From: Poa pratensis | Taxonomy: Eukaryota > Streptophyta > Magnoliopsida > Poales > Poaceae | DNA length: 64,000 bases | Direction of reading: 5' to 3' | Assembly (NCBI GenBank): GCA_947311845.1 | Contig: CAMZMU010000089.1 | Location: 20,799,968 to 20,863,967, forward strand | Shown here: positions 20,138-31,075 of the stretch, piece by piece | How the letters are laid out: every line of letters starts with the position of its first letter | How positions within the stretch are numbered: the stretch's first letter is position 1 | Program-made: the position numbers and the translations under genes | Notes under the pieces: generated by a model | Told to the model about the DNA's origin: nothing | What the model saw: only the letters and a program-made list of their open reading frames with translations | The model's database searches: none

Positions 20138-22511
20138 TCCTCCACATTGCGTGCTTTATCACCCTGTGCGAGTGCTTCCTGGGGATACACCCGCACTGGG
20201 GCTTGTGGAAGACCATCTTCAACGTCAAGAGAAATGTGGGTGCCGGTGGCACCTACCCACTTGGCGGCTTTGGCATCCAGGTGCGCGGCGACACCTCCTA
20301 CTTCGCACTGAAGCAGGTCGATTTCGTCCAAGGCTGGCGGAAGAAGTGGTTCTACGTCCGCGTGGAGCAGGAGGGCCTTCCCGACTTCGTGGCTGACAAG
20401 CCTCTGTGGAAGTCGAACACCTGGGCGTACATGCTGTCGAGTGAAGACAAGGTGGAAGTGGCACCCCTGCTGAAGAAAGTCGCCGAGTTGATGAAGACGA
20501 TGGGCAAGGAGGTGGGTGGCATCCACCTTATTGCCACCTTTGTGAAGATGCGCGTGTAGCCGATACGCCTTCGGGACCACCCAATGTGGGAGTTCCAGGG
20601 CGCATATGACTCTTCCCGCCTGACGAGTGAGGAGTTGTCGATGAAGGAAGTCGTTATGAAGGTGCGGTCAGTGACTAGCCTCAGAGCCTCGGACCCCTGC
20701 GACGTCGACTGCCCGTTGCTCCCTACGGGATTGAGAACCCACTGCCTGAGGTGAGTCTTGTCTTGCTTTTCTGTTGTCAATTCTTCCGTATTGCTGTCGT
20801 GTGACCCATCTTGTACTTGCTTTGCAGGGTCACCCGAGTCCCTCTTGTCTTCCACCTTTACCTGAAGGTGGGATGACTTTCGAGGTGGAGTTCCTGAAGT
20901 GGAGCCGGTTGATGAGGATGACTCCGTTCCCTCCGCGACCACATCACCTGATGATGAGGTGGAGGAACCGGAGCAGGATGATGAAGAGGAGCACCCACCC
21001 AAGCATCGCCGGCAGGACAAGGCGAAATCAACAGGCTCGCCATCCAAGAAGGTGGTGCTGGAGGATGACGGCGATTCGGGTTCCGCGTCACCCAGTGTGA
21101 AGGACCCGATGGAAGTTGTTCCGCTGAACACGGCGCCTCCTGCTGGCAGCGTGACCGAGTTTGGCGGGTTGTTTGACGTGGACTCCCTCGGTAGCGAAGA
21201 AGAGGAGGAAACAAGGTGAGCACCTTTCCCCATGCTATGCTTTTCTGTCTGTTTGTGCGCGGTTTTTTAGTTGAGCGTTCTGTGCGCAGTGCTGGTCGTG
21301 GCATAGGTGTGCCTTCTTCCCCTATCCGGGAACAGACCTCGGAGCTACAGCTGAACCCTCCGGAGGTTGTCCCTTCGGCGACTGCGACGGTCGCTACGGA
21401 GGTTGCAAAGGCTTCGGCTCCATCTGCTCCAGAAATAGCTGCTCCGTCTTCGAGCTCTGCTGCGCTCCATGATCATGTAAGTTTCTTCTCTCCTTCTGAG
21501 TTATCGGGTGCGCGATAGCGCTCCCGATGGGAGTAGCCCTCGAGGCTATGTGCAACTAGTATAGTTGTGCATAGGCTCAATATTCATGAATTTGCCTGTG
21601 TTGTACAGCCCTTCTACCACAATCTTATGGAGTCGGGTGCGACCTACGTCCATATGGAGCAAGAGAGGGATCAGCTTCACTTGGCTCTGGAGCAATCGAG
21701 GCGTAAGCGATTCTTTGATTTGTTTTTAACTTGCTGCCACTTCTACTGCACATCTGCTTGAAGTGTCATTCTTGTTGCAGATGACCAGGAGACTGCTGTG
21801 CGTCGGGTGCTCGAGCTTGAGAAAGAACTCAAGACCCAACGCGATGATGCTGAGTAAAAGCTGAAGGAAGCCAAGGGCCGAGAGGATGCCATCCTTCAGG
21901 GCGCGAAAGTGCAGGTGGAGCGCCTGCTAGCGCTTGCCGACGTTGTTGGAGGTACAGCCTTCTTCCATGTGTGTTTGCTTATAGTTTGTTCTCCTAATTC
22001 AGTCGAATTGATACTTAGGTTTGCTGGCTGTGCAGGTGCTTTTGGCGCAGCCCCGCCTACGGAGTCGACGGAAGACGATGTCCCGCTGGACCGTGCTGTC
22101 AGTGCCTTCGACTCCATGTGCATTTACGCCAAGGACGCGCTTGCCAAGTCGACGGGTGCTCTTGCTGCGGTGCACAAGAGCGTCTTTCCACTACGCACGC
22201 CACCCTCCAGCGTTGATGGTCTGGTCGCAGTGCTTGGCCCGGAGTCTTCCACCATGACGAACTTCACTCGCACCCAAACGGTACGTGGCTCGGAGCTTAC
22301 ATTCAAGCTGTTGCTGGGTCATGGTGTTGCGGGTGACTTCAAGAAGGTCGTTGCGGACTTCTCGCGGAAACCTGATGGAAGAACGTCATCGTTGAGCTCG
22401 GTGAAGGAAGAGGCGGCGCGACTGGCGGAGAACATGGTGGCCATGATGGAGCGGCACACTGCTGAAGTTGCTGCTCGCGCTGTTAGGTCTAGGTCGGAGT
22501 CGACGTCGTAG
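20138..22511 (+). pseudogene. Antisense ORF of Gypsy element L0, second part (PF04195-like), multi-exon, broken
   Basis: It continues the ORF cut at 11060: LHIACFITLCECFLGIHPHW, then LWKTIFNVKRN and KKWFYVRV, typical of the PF04195 family. An in-frame TAG at 20557-20559 interrupts VKMRV/PIRLRDHPMWEF. Likely introns follow: a donor GGTGAGTC near 20752, acceptors ending TTTGCAG near 20826 and TGTGCAG near 22035, among others. The later exons encode an acidic tract (20899-21216), a Pro/Ala/Ser-rich linker, a coiled coil (ELEKELKTQRDDAE, followed by TAA) and a final alanine-rich helical domain (22034-22511, ending ARAVRSRSESTS). Its role in the element is unknown. Confidence 0.7.
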
Positions 22512-22789
22512 GATGTAGTACTGGCCTCCTTCCTTATTTTATTTTGCTTGTAATGAACTTGTGCTACTTGGTGATCAACGTGAGGCTGCTTCTGCATTTT
22601 ATGTCTGTTTGAATGCGTTGTCGGTGTTTTAGCCCCGAGTGCGCTGCTTTGTTGACTCTTTACGATCAAGGGTCTCATGATGTTCGACCTTTGCTTTTGG
22701 GTAGGCTGAGTCTTTTGGTGCATCTGACGCTTCTCCTCCCGCGAGTGCGCGGCCTTGGCCTGCTTCCCGGAGCAAAAATGATGAGGTCG

Positions 22790-23532
22790 TCATGTCGTAT
22801 ATGAAGACCCGAATTGTGAAGTTGGAGAAGGAGCTGAAGGATGCGCAGGGTGAATTAGACGTGCTGAAGTCAAGGCCCGCTCCCTCGTCGGAACGGGAGG
22901 AATACTTGATTGGGGAGCTGGACCTGATTAATCGGCAGCTAGAATGTCCGTGCGCCTGACAGAACCGTCGATTGTGGGTTTGCTGTAGCTTCGACTTCTT
23001 CTCAATTTGTTTGCTTGTATTGCCTTGCAGGTGTGAACCCCGACTGGAGAGCCGAGAAAACTCGCGTAGAGGAGCGCCTGGACGGGGCCAGCACTGGCAC
23101 GGCTTCTGGCTCCCAGCACTTCTGGTCTGATAGACCAAAGGCTCGAGTGCTTGCTGTCTTGTTGGATCACGCCTGGCGAGGAGGCTTGCTGCTGGAGTCG
23201 TGCAGGGCTACTCTGGCTCGGGTGCATCGAGCTTTGTTCCCGCATAATGAGCAACCTCAGGGTATACCTGCCCTGCTGACGAGATTCGCGAAGGCAAGAC
23301 GATCAAGGAGTTTCTGCACGCTCAGCTTGTCGCCAGAGCCAGTGTCGCCTTTGCTTATGTGCGAATCCACCGTCCAAACCTTAAACTAGAGAGGCTTGTT
23401 GATGGACTGCCAGGGGAAGACCATTACGCGGATACTCTGGCGCCTGCGAGGCAGGTTATTGGTCAAGTCCAGGGGCAGACGAAGCGTCTTGTAGGTCCGT
23501 TGGACGCGCCCAAAACTGAGCCTGTAGATTAG
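22790..23532 (+). pseudogene. Second antisense coiled-coil gene piece of L0
   Basis: After the first antisense ORF ends, another exon-like stretch reads MSYMKTRIVKLEKELKDAQ and LIGELDLINRQLE, then, beyond an acceptor TTGCCTTGCAG near 23030, NPDWRAEKTRVEERLDGAS, ARVLAVLLDHAWRGGLLLES and HRALFPHNEQPQGIPALL, and finishes after a frame change with RLVGPLDAPKTEPVD and TAG near 23530. The layout (coiled coil, helical domain, short tail) parallels the 3' exons of the preceding ORF, suggesting a diverged duplicate of its C-terminal half. It is broken. Confidence 0.5.
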
Positions 23533-23657
23533 GAGGCGAAAGATATGTATGCTCGTTGAGCTATGTTGTACATGAATGATGTATGTCCATGAGGGTCAGC
23601 CCCGAGTGTATAGTTGCGATTTGTTTGTCGAAGACAATAGTTTGTTTGATGGTTTGG

Positions 23658-25154
23658 TGATGACCCACAAGTATAGGGGGTGTATCGTAGTACTTTCGAT
23701 AAATAAGAGTGTCGAACCCAACCAGGAGCAGAAGGTGTTGACAAGTAGTTTTGATCAAGGAATCACTGTAAATACTAGCAGACAAGTTTTTAGGGGTTTT
23801 TGATATTGCAGATAAATAAAATACGTGTAAATAAAAGATAGGAATAATAGTTGCAGCAAGTGGCCCAATCCTTTTTAGAGCAAAGGATAAGCCGGTTGGT
23901 TTACTTATGATGGCAAAATCTTGAGGACACACGGGAATTTCGTCAAGTGTTTTCGCTTCCTTACAGCTGGTTAATCTTTATTGTTTTGATAAGTGTTGTG
24001 TGGGTGAACCTATGCTAATGCACTGTCCTAACTTGGACTAATACATACTTGTGATTAAACCCCTTGCAAGCATCCACGTTACAAGGAAGTAATTAAGATA
24101 AATCTAACCACAGCCTTAAACTCTGATATCCTACACTCCCTCATGCACCGGTTTACTAACGGGGGTTTAGGTTTCTGTCACTCTGGCAACCCCACCATTA
24201 GTAGCCGAATACACAATGCATTCCCTAGGCCCATAAAGGTGAAGTGTCATGTAGTCGACGTTCACACGACACCACTAGAAGAATAACACCACAACTTAAA
24301 TATCAAACCATTAAATATTACTCAACATAATTCCACTACTAACAACATGACTTCTCCCATGTCCTCAAGAACTGAACGAACTACTCACAAGACATCATAT
24401 GGATCATGATCAGAGGTGATATAATGATGAATAACAATCTGGACATATACTTCAATTCACCGATAAAACTTAATAGCATCAACCACAAGTAGTAATCAAC
24501 ACCGGGAAAGTTTCCCCTATGAACTACACAAAGTATAACCCTAGATGTTACATCGGAACGAAGTGGAGTGGTGGAGATGATGGTGACAGCGGTGGAGATG
24601 ATGATGATGATCCCGATGAAGTCCAGCGTGATGACGATGACGATGGTGATGATTTCCCCCCTCTGGGAAGGAATTTCCCTGGCAGATTTCTCCCTGCCGG
24701 AGAGCTTTTTCTCTCTCTGTGGTTTCCGCCTCGTGGAGGCGGCGGAATATTTCCTCGATGGCTCCCCGTCTTAGGGTTTCTGGGGGATGAAATACGCGAA
24801 GGGGGAGCGCCAGAGGTGGGCCAGGGCCACACCCACCACGGCGCGGCAGGGGGACCCGCGCCGCCCTATGGTGTGGGCCCCTCGTGGCCCATCTCAGCCT
24901 CCCCTTTTGGCTGCCTCCGGCATCTGATAAAATAGGAGCTTCAGTATAATTTCCGTGAATTGACGATCTTCAGAAATAGGGTGTCTTGACGATGCTTTTT
25001 CCAGCTGAATCCTGACTCCGGCAGTTAATTCTCCAATAATCATCAAACATGCAAAACAAGATAAAATAACATAAGTATATCATCCAAATATGAAATATAT
25101 CAATGAATAGCAGTAAATTATGATATAAAATAGTGATGCAAAATGGACGTATCA
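23658..25154 (-). repeat. LTR of Athila-like Gypsy element B (3' LTR in element sense)
   Basis: 1497 bp, beginning TGATGACCCACAAGTATAGG and ending GGACGTATCA on the plus strand. In element sense it starts TGATACGTCCATTTTGC. It is homologous over its length to 48739-50239 with a few percent divergence. It abuts L0 sequence on the left (…GATGGTTTGG). Confidence 0.92.
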
Positions 25155-26874
25155 ACTCCCCCCAAGCTTAGACCTCGCTTGTCCCCAAGCGAAAGCTGAA
25201 CTCAGTAAACAAGACCACAGGTTTATGGAGTGAAGCGTCGATAATAAAGAATACGGACAAGAAGCATCAACATGTATTAATACACAAATCATTTTAGACA
25301 GCAACTTCCCCTCATATAACTTATCTTGAAACGAGTAATGGAAATCACAATAAAGGTGCATAAAGAAAATCATAGTTTGGTGATGGCAAACTTCGTTCTT
25401 GGTCAGAGAACAATTAACAGATTGTACTTATCTTTCGAGTAGAGTCCTTATATTGGAGCTATATTGCAGAACTTACATGCTCAATTATCACAATTTCTTT
25501 ACAGTCATTGATAACTTTCAAAGTTATATTCCTTCAGATAAAAGACTTGTGCAAAACAAGGAAGGATAACAGACATGATTGATAATATTAATATATAGAT
25601 GGTTGAATCACAACAACTCAAATGCTTGCTTAAGAAAGAAGGGAATAGGTTTACTGACTCAACATAAAAGTAAAAGAAAGGCCCTTCGCAGAGGGAAGCA
25701 GGGATTAAATCATGTGCTAGAGCTTTTTAAGTTTTTGAAATCATATAGAGAATAAAAATATAAGTTTTGAGTGGTGTATGAGAATTGTCAACGAATGGTA
25801 GTGGGTGAAAGCAATATCTCTCTTGTCAACCAGACTTTAAGAGCGGCTCCCATGAAGGACGTTATTTCTACCAGCAAGGCAGATCATCCTCTTTTTCTCT
25901 TTTGTTTACACATGCAGTTATTCACTGGTATCATTGCTTGTCTGATAAATCAGGGCAAAAATGTGAAGAGAATTAAGCGGTTAAAGTTGTAATTAATTGG
26001 GACTGGGCACCCCATTTGCCAGCTCTTTTTGCAAATTAATAGATAAGCGGATGTATATGCCGCTAGTCTGGTGGTAAAGTCTGTCTGACAAGCTAAATAA
26101 AGAATAACCCACATACTTCCTCATGATCTAGTAAACAGTGACACAAATAAGGAGTAGTAGCTTTTGAATAGTTTAAAGGTAGCACATGAAGTATTTACTT
26201 GGAGTGGCAAGGAAATACCACATATAGGTAGTTATGGTGGACACAGATGGCATGGGTTTTGGCTCAAGGTTTGGATGCACGAGAAGCATTCCCTCTCAGT
26301 ACAGGTTTTTGGCTAGCAAGGCTGGGTAGCAAGCATAAGAGTGGAGGGATACAAACAAATATAAATGTAATAGAAACAATCATGCAATCTTCCTTGTAAG
26401 CACAAATAATTTTAACTTAAGAATACTAAGCTCATGAGCCAACAAGAAAGATAATGAGATAATGTATCTACATGCAATTCCCTCTTTTCTACTTAAGCCT
26501 CAAAGTATTGTTGCTACTGACCAATGCTAAGTTTGCCAAAACCAAATAGATTTACTTGATGCTCCCAAAGTGATGCCAATACTAACAACAAGATCATTCA
26601 TATGACATAAATTTGCAAACTAAAATAAACTGTGCAGAAAGTAAATGATAAAACTTCTCATTAATATTCCAATAACGGCAACTCACACTAAGGGATACAT
26701 AGATAACCAACTAAAGGAGAGATACTTCCACACTGCAAACCATCCTATATGATAACTTCTCTACTCATGATATGACTCGACTGAAAAGTAAAAGGTAAAA
26801 GATAATGGTGATGATACCGCGGCACTCCCCCCAAGCTTGGAACAAACTGAGGGGATGCCAATACCAATGATGAA
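25155..26874 (-). other. Non-coding 3' internal region of element B
   Basis: AT-rich DNA lies between the extra ORF and the 3' LTR. The polypurine tract directly next to the LTR (CTCCCCCCAAGCTT on the plus strand, 25156-25169) has a second copy at about 26825-26838. No open frame has recognisable similarity. The segment from about 25443 is repeated as 50240-51690 in element C. Confidence 0.7.
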
Positions 26875-27345
26875 TTACTCCTTCGGTGGTGATGGTGGGA
26901 CGATCTTGATTGGGGACAGGAACCGCTCTAGCATGCGGCGAAGCCTGTCGTTCTCCTCTTGGAGTATCTCCACCTCCATCCTCAGAACTCGATATTGATC
27001 GCAAAACTCATCAGTGACTCGAAGAGCCTCAGTTACTGCAGGAAAAGAGCTAAAATCTGGAATAGGCGGTGTCGCTCCCTGCATATTATGAGAAAAGGCA
27101 TGTTGAGTGTTAATTGATCCCACAAAAGTAGGTTTGCTTGTCCTTGATCTTGCAGCAATCTGTCCTTCTTTGTTTGATGACATCTTCTTTACTTCCTCCT
27201 TGACGCTCTGATCCATATCCTTGCGCCTAGCTGTGATCCTTTCTTCTTCTGCCCATCCGATGAAAGTCCCCTGATCGAGGTCACGGAGGAGCTCACGTTG
27301 ACGTCGCAGCACGTACTTCTCTGAAGATGAACCCTGGGACGACAT
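26875..27345 (-). CDS. Extra coiled-coil ORF of element B
   Basis: An open frame of 156 codons from the ATG at 27343-27345 (MSSQGSSSEKYVLRRQREL) lies downstream of integrase in element sense, where Athila-type elements carry an additional ORF. It is charged, with a C-terminal coiled-coil segment (RVLRMEVEILQEENDRLRR) and a Pro-rich end (PPSPPKE). There is no signal peptide or membrane anchor, so it is not an envelope-like protein. The equivalent ORF in element C ends in the same SPSPPKE tail but has a different N-terminal half. Function unknown. Confidence 0.5.
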   Translation of the reverse strand: MSSQGSSSEKYVLRRQRELLRDLDQGTFIGWAEEERITARRKDMDQSVKEEVKKMSSNKEGQIAARSRTSKPTFVGSINTQHAFSHNMQGATPPIPDFSSFPAVTEALRVTDEFCDQYRVLRMEVEILQEENDRLRRMLERFLSPIKIVPPSPPKE

Positions 27346-27659
27346 CTGAACATAAACAACCCGAAACGAAAACACGACGAGAAAATGATATACGGACCTC
27401 GGGGGATCCGGTGGGTTATATAGCAAAAAGTTTCATAACAATAGGAAAGTCCAGGTCGAAACCGGGCTGGAGACGGGCTCCGAGGCGCCCTCACCATACC
27501 ACGGCGCGGCCAAGGGTGGGCCCGCGCCGTGGGGTGGTGTGGTGCCCTCGGGCACCGTTTCCTCCCCGTTTTTGGCTCGTAATTTTCCATATTTAATAAA
27601 AACAACAAAAATATAAGTTGGGAAGTTAAACGCGAACTTTTTCTTACCAAAACTGTTAA

Positions 27660-28823
27660 CTATTCGAAAACAGACTCTGCAGTTTTCTGAATTTTACTTT
27701 TAATAAAATCTTCCAGAGTCACTACTTGAATAATATCAACGTCTTCGTTATAAGAATCCCCAGAAATATAATGCTTGAGTCTTTGACCATTAACCACTTG
27801 AGATTTGTCACCATCAAGCGAAGTAATTTTGATTGCACCAGAACGGTAAACCTCTGAAACAACATAAGGTCCTTCCCATTTCGAAAGTAATTTACCTGCA
27901 AAAAATCTGAGACGAGACCTATACAATAGAACTTTCTCACCAACATTAAACTCTCTCTTTAGGATTCTCCTATCATGCCATTGTTTCACTTTCTCTTTAA
28001 AAAGTCTAGCATTTTCATAAGCTTCACTTCTCCATTCATCTAAGGAACTCAAGTCAAGTAACCTTTTTTTACCAACAAGTTTAAAATCTCTATTAAGTTC
28101 TTTGACGGCCCAATAAGCTTTATGTTCTAATTCTAGAGGTAAATGGCAAGCTTTTCCGTAAACCATTTTATAAGGAGACATACCCATAGGATTTTTATAA
28201 GCAGTTCTATAAGCCCACAAAGCATCATTAAGCTTCCTAGCCCAATTCTTTCTAGACTTGTTAACAGTTTTCTGCAAAATAGATTTAATCTCTCTATTTG
28301 ATAATTCTACTTGTCCACTTGTTTGAGGATGATAAGGTGAAGAAATTCTATGATTAACATCATATTTAGCAAGGGTTTTTCTAAAAGCACCATGGATAAA
28401 ATGAGAACCACCATCAGTCATGAGATATCTAGGCACACCAAACCTTGGAAAAATAATATCTTTAAGCATTTTTAATGATGTCTCACCATCAGCACTAGAT
28501 GTTGGTATAGCTTCTACCCATTTAGTAACATAATCAACAACAACAAGTATATGAGTATAACCATCAGAAGGAGGAAAAGGACCCATAAAGTCAAATCCCC
28601 AACAGTTAAAAGGTTCAATAACAAGAGAATAATTCATAGGCATTTCATTGCGTCTAGTTATATTACCAACTCTTTGACATTCATCGCATGATAAAATAAA
28701 TTTTCTTGCATCTTTAAAAAGAGTAGGCCAATAAAAACCTGATTGTAAAACCTTTTGTGCAGTTGTATCTCCAGCATGATGTCCTCCATAAGCACTTCCA
28801 TGGCATTTTCTCAATATTTCTTT
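27660..28823 (-). CDS. Integrase domain of element B (3' part of pol)
   Basis: About 384 codons of Gypsy integrase inserting element cDNA into the genome. An HHCC zinc-binding module is seen ([12 protein letters not shown] ... CDECQRVG), then the DDE core: D in [13 protein letters not shown] in [10 protein letters not shown], and E in [15 protein letters not shown]-terminal domain with [14 protein letters not shown] and KWEGPYVV follows. The reading frame has no internal stop. At its N-terminal side the sequence [11 protein letters not shown] meets the MULE end; the upstream RNase H part resumes at 45069, so pol is split by insertion, not deletion. Confidence 0.92.
   Translation of the reverse strand, partial: KEILRKCHGSAYGGHHAGDTTAQKVLQSGFYWPTLFKDARKFILSCDECQRVGNITRRNEMPMNYSLVIEPFNCWGFDFMGPFPPSDGYTHILVVVDYVTKWVEAIPTSSADGETSLKMLKDIIFPRFGVPRYLMTDGGSHFIHGAFRKTLAKYDVNHRISSPYHPQTSGQVELSNREIKSILQKTVNKSRKNWARKLNDALWAYRTAYKNPMGMSPYKMVYGKACHLPLELEHKAYWAVKELNRDFKLVGKKRLLDLSSLDEWRSEAYENARLFKEKVKQWHDRRILKREFNVGEKVLLYRSRLRFFAGKLLSKWEGPYVVSEVYRSGAIKITSLDGDKSQVVNGQRLKHYISGDSYNEDVDIIQVVTLEDFIKSKIQKTAESVFE
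28815..28823. repeat. Left 9-bp target duplication of the MULE
   Basis: TATTTCTTT here is repeated exactly at 45069-45077. Removing the segment between restores continuity of the pol reading frame at a LKEILRK-type junction, which independently confirms the boundaries. Confidence 0.95.
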
Positions 28824-29124
28824 GGGACTATTACACCTGTGCCCCTGAATCCTTAGTTGTGCTCACTTTTCCCACCGATGTTAACTTTTGCTCACTTTTC
28901 CCCACTGCGTTAGTTGAAACTCTCATGAATGCCACAGACGGACGTATCCGTCGAGTCCGTTAACTCTGACTAGTGGGGCCGCGCGTGGGACTCATTCTGA
29001 CTGACGCTCATTTGACCTGACAGGTGGGGCTGCGTTTTTGTGGCTTTGCTTGTTGGACCGTGGTGGGCTTTTTACGTTGTAGAACGGGCCCATTTCTTGA
29101 TAATTAAATTAGCGAGGCCAACCT

Positions 29125-29560
29125 TTATGCATGCGCCCGACTCAGCCTACTAGGGTCGCATCGATTCAGCCTGCTATGCATGGTAAGAGCAGCGTTGACG
29201 CCACGGATCAGCACGCATGCCAGCGTTGTAGAACGTGCTCGCATGCCAGCGTTGACGCCGCGGATCGGCACGCACGCAACGGATCGGCACGCCAACGTTG
29301 TAGAACGGCTCGCATGCATGCGCGCCGCCACGCACGCAACCAGATGCACAGCTGCGCCGCTCGATTCAGTCGCGACGCACGATTCCGCTGCCATGCACTC
29401 GATTTAGTCCACCTACTATGGACGTGTAACCTAGGCAGGGCGGCACGGCAGGCTCGATTGAAGCATCGGTTCAGTCGATCATCGGTTCACGCGACGGTGG
29501 AGGCATCTATTCATGCATTTGATTCAATGTGAAAACGGTCGAAAGAAGGCCTAGCCTAGG
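29125..29560. repeat. GC-rich local repeats upstream of the MULE plus-strand ORF
   Basis: Words such as ACGCATGCCAGCGTTG, CGTTGTAGAACG and GCGGATCGGCACGC recur two or three times between 29190 and 29330, alternating with CGCATGC. No convincing gene is present. The position upstream of the 141-codon ORF suggests promoter DNA. Confidence 0.4.
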
Positions 29561-29658
29561 CCATGGATCGGCACCACGCCTCGTAGATCCAATTTGAAAA
29601 CCAGCCGTTCCGTCTACGGTTTACCACCCCATCTCTTCCTCTTCGTCTCCCGGGCTCC

Positions 29659-29666
29659 TATTTAAA
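29659..29666 (+). promoter_or_regulatory. TATA box of the 141-codon ORF
   Basis: TATTTAAA lies 92 bases upstream of the ATG at 29751, compatible with a leader of about 60 bases. Confidence 0.5.
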
Positions 29667-29750
29667 CCAACCCATCTCTTCGTGTACACTTCCATCTGCG
29701 CCTCGCCCTTTCTCTCCACAAAAATCCAAAGCAAACTCCTCGACGCGAAG

Positions 29751-30176
29751 ATGCAGTACAACGCCCCCACGTTCCACATGCCGCCAACCGTACCGGAGGA
29801 ACGCTACCCTGCCGTCGTCGTCGTCGAGAACGCGCTCCGCGTGTGGGCGTTCTCACGCTGGAGGGGTGCTCGGGACCTTGCGTATGGGTTCCTCTGTGCG
29901 GGCTTTTCCCACCTCCCGGCGGGCTCGCCGGTCATGTTCCGCCTCGACGAACATCGTCCCCACGCCAACGGTCCGGTGATAGGGCTCGTCGCCCACTTCA
30001 CCAACAGGTTCGATGCGTACTACCTGCTCGGCCAGGTGTTTTGGTGTGGGTGCGAGTTCATCGCATTCACCACCTACAACATCTTCACCGACATGGAAAG
30101 CATCTTCCCCACCCCCAACCGCATGCACAGCCTCCCGTACTACCTCAGCGAGAACGGCCAGGTCGAGGAGCAGTGA
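29751..30176 (+). CDS. Intact 141-residue protein of unknown function carried by the MULE
   Basis: Start MQYNAPTFHMPPTVPEER; the first ATG in the inferred transcript lies in an ACGCGAAGATG context. The protein is compact and rich in aromatic residues (VWAFSRWRGARDLAYGFL, VFWCGCEFIAFTTYN), has mixed hydrophobic content without a clear signal peptide or membrane helix, and ends SENGQVEEQ. GC content (about 60%) is far above the surrounding AT-rich DNA and codon use is coherent, as in a functional grass gene. No intron is needed. I recognise no domain. It may be a host gene captured by the MULE or an accessory MULE gene; it lies opposite to the transposase, near the far terminus. Confidence 0.6.
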   Translation: MQYNAPTFHMPPTVPEERYPAVVVVENALRVWAFSRWRGARDLAYGFLCAGFSHLPAGSPVMFRLDEHRPHANGPVIGLVAHFTNRFDAYYLLGQVFWCGCEFIAFTTYNIFTDMESIFPTPNRMHSLPYYLSENGQVEEQ

Positions 30177-30499
30177 AGATGGTGGTGAATACGGCGGTGA
30201 AGCCAAGCCAAGCCAAGCAGTGAAGACGGTGCCCTAGCTAGGCCCTAGCTATTGTGTTAGGGCATCTTTTATCTATGTTGCGTTTGTGTGCGTTGTATGT
30301 GTGTGTGTTGCCCTTCTATGTAGGTTTATCTATCTAGGGATCCCATGTATCCCATCTATCTATCTAGTGTTATATGTAAGAAATTGTATGTCGCTTGATT
30401 TATCTAAGTTATGAGTGTTATAATGGTGTGTTATATTTGTTTTATTTTAGTCATGTATTTTATTGGTGTCAAAAATAAAATAAAAGAGAAAAAGCACAT

Positions 30500-30650
30500 A
30501 CGGTTAAGGGAAATCAAATAAATTCAAATTTTGTTTCAAATTCAAATGTTGCTTCAAAATCAACTTCTGTTTCAAATTTTGAATTCTGCCTCAAATATGA
30601 TACCAAAGTAGAAACAACATTATTACAACTTATTTGGTGAGCAACCGAAC
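30500..30650. repeat. MULE internal repeat, copy 1
   Basis: A ~130-bp segment (AAATTCAAATTTTGTTTC..., ending with GATACCAAAGTA..AAC and ATTATTACAACTTAT) is repeated in the same orientation at about 33150-33290. The first copy lies 3' of the GRF-type gene and the second 3' of the transposase gene, so it may be a duplicated 3' flank or terminator shared by two minus-strand genes. Confidence 0.7.
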
Positions 30651-31075
30651 CAAAATATTTGTTTGCCCGTGCACGGCAACTAGTTATTTTGTGCATTTTG
30701 TAAACCCTTGTATTTTACTATCAGAAAATATAAGAGCTTGGGCAATCAAATTGAATCGTACAAAGAAAATAAATTAAAAGGAAAAAAGAAACAAAGGTTT
30801 TCAAAAAAAAAAAACGACAGAGACATCGCGTGTTTGTGGGCCTATCAGACAAAATCATGGCACGGCCCAACCAAAGCTTGATTCTGTTTGGGCCCAACAC
30901 TACTTTTTTTTCAGCACTGTCTGTAACTGATGAACTCAACTGCTAACTGTCATCTGACGAAACTGAGATGAACAACAACAACAAACCACAAATACTGCTA
31001 ACTGAAATTCAACCACATTAAAATGTTTTTAACTACTAGTACAACAACCATATTGAAGTACAACTGCCAATGATT

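Noticed and set aside
26875..27426. Envelope-like gene in element B
   Set aside because: Position fits, but there is no signal peptide or membrane segment; it is a small coiled-coil protein.
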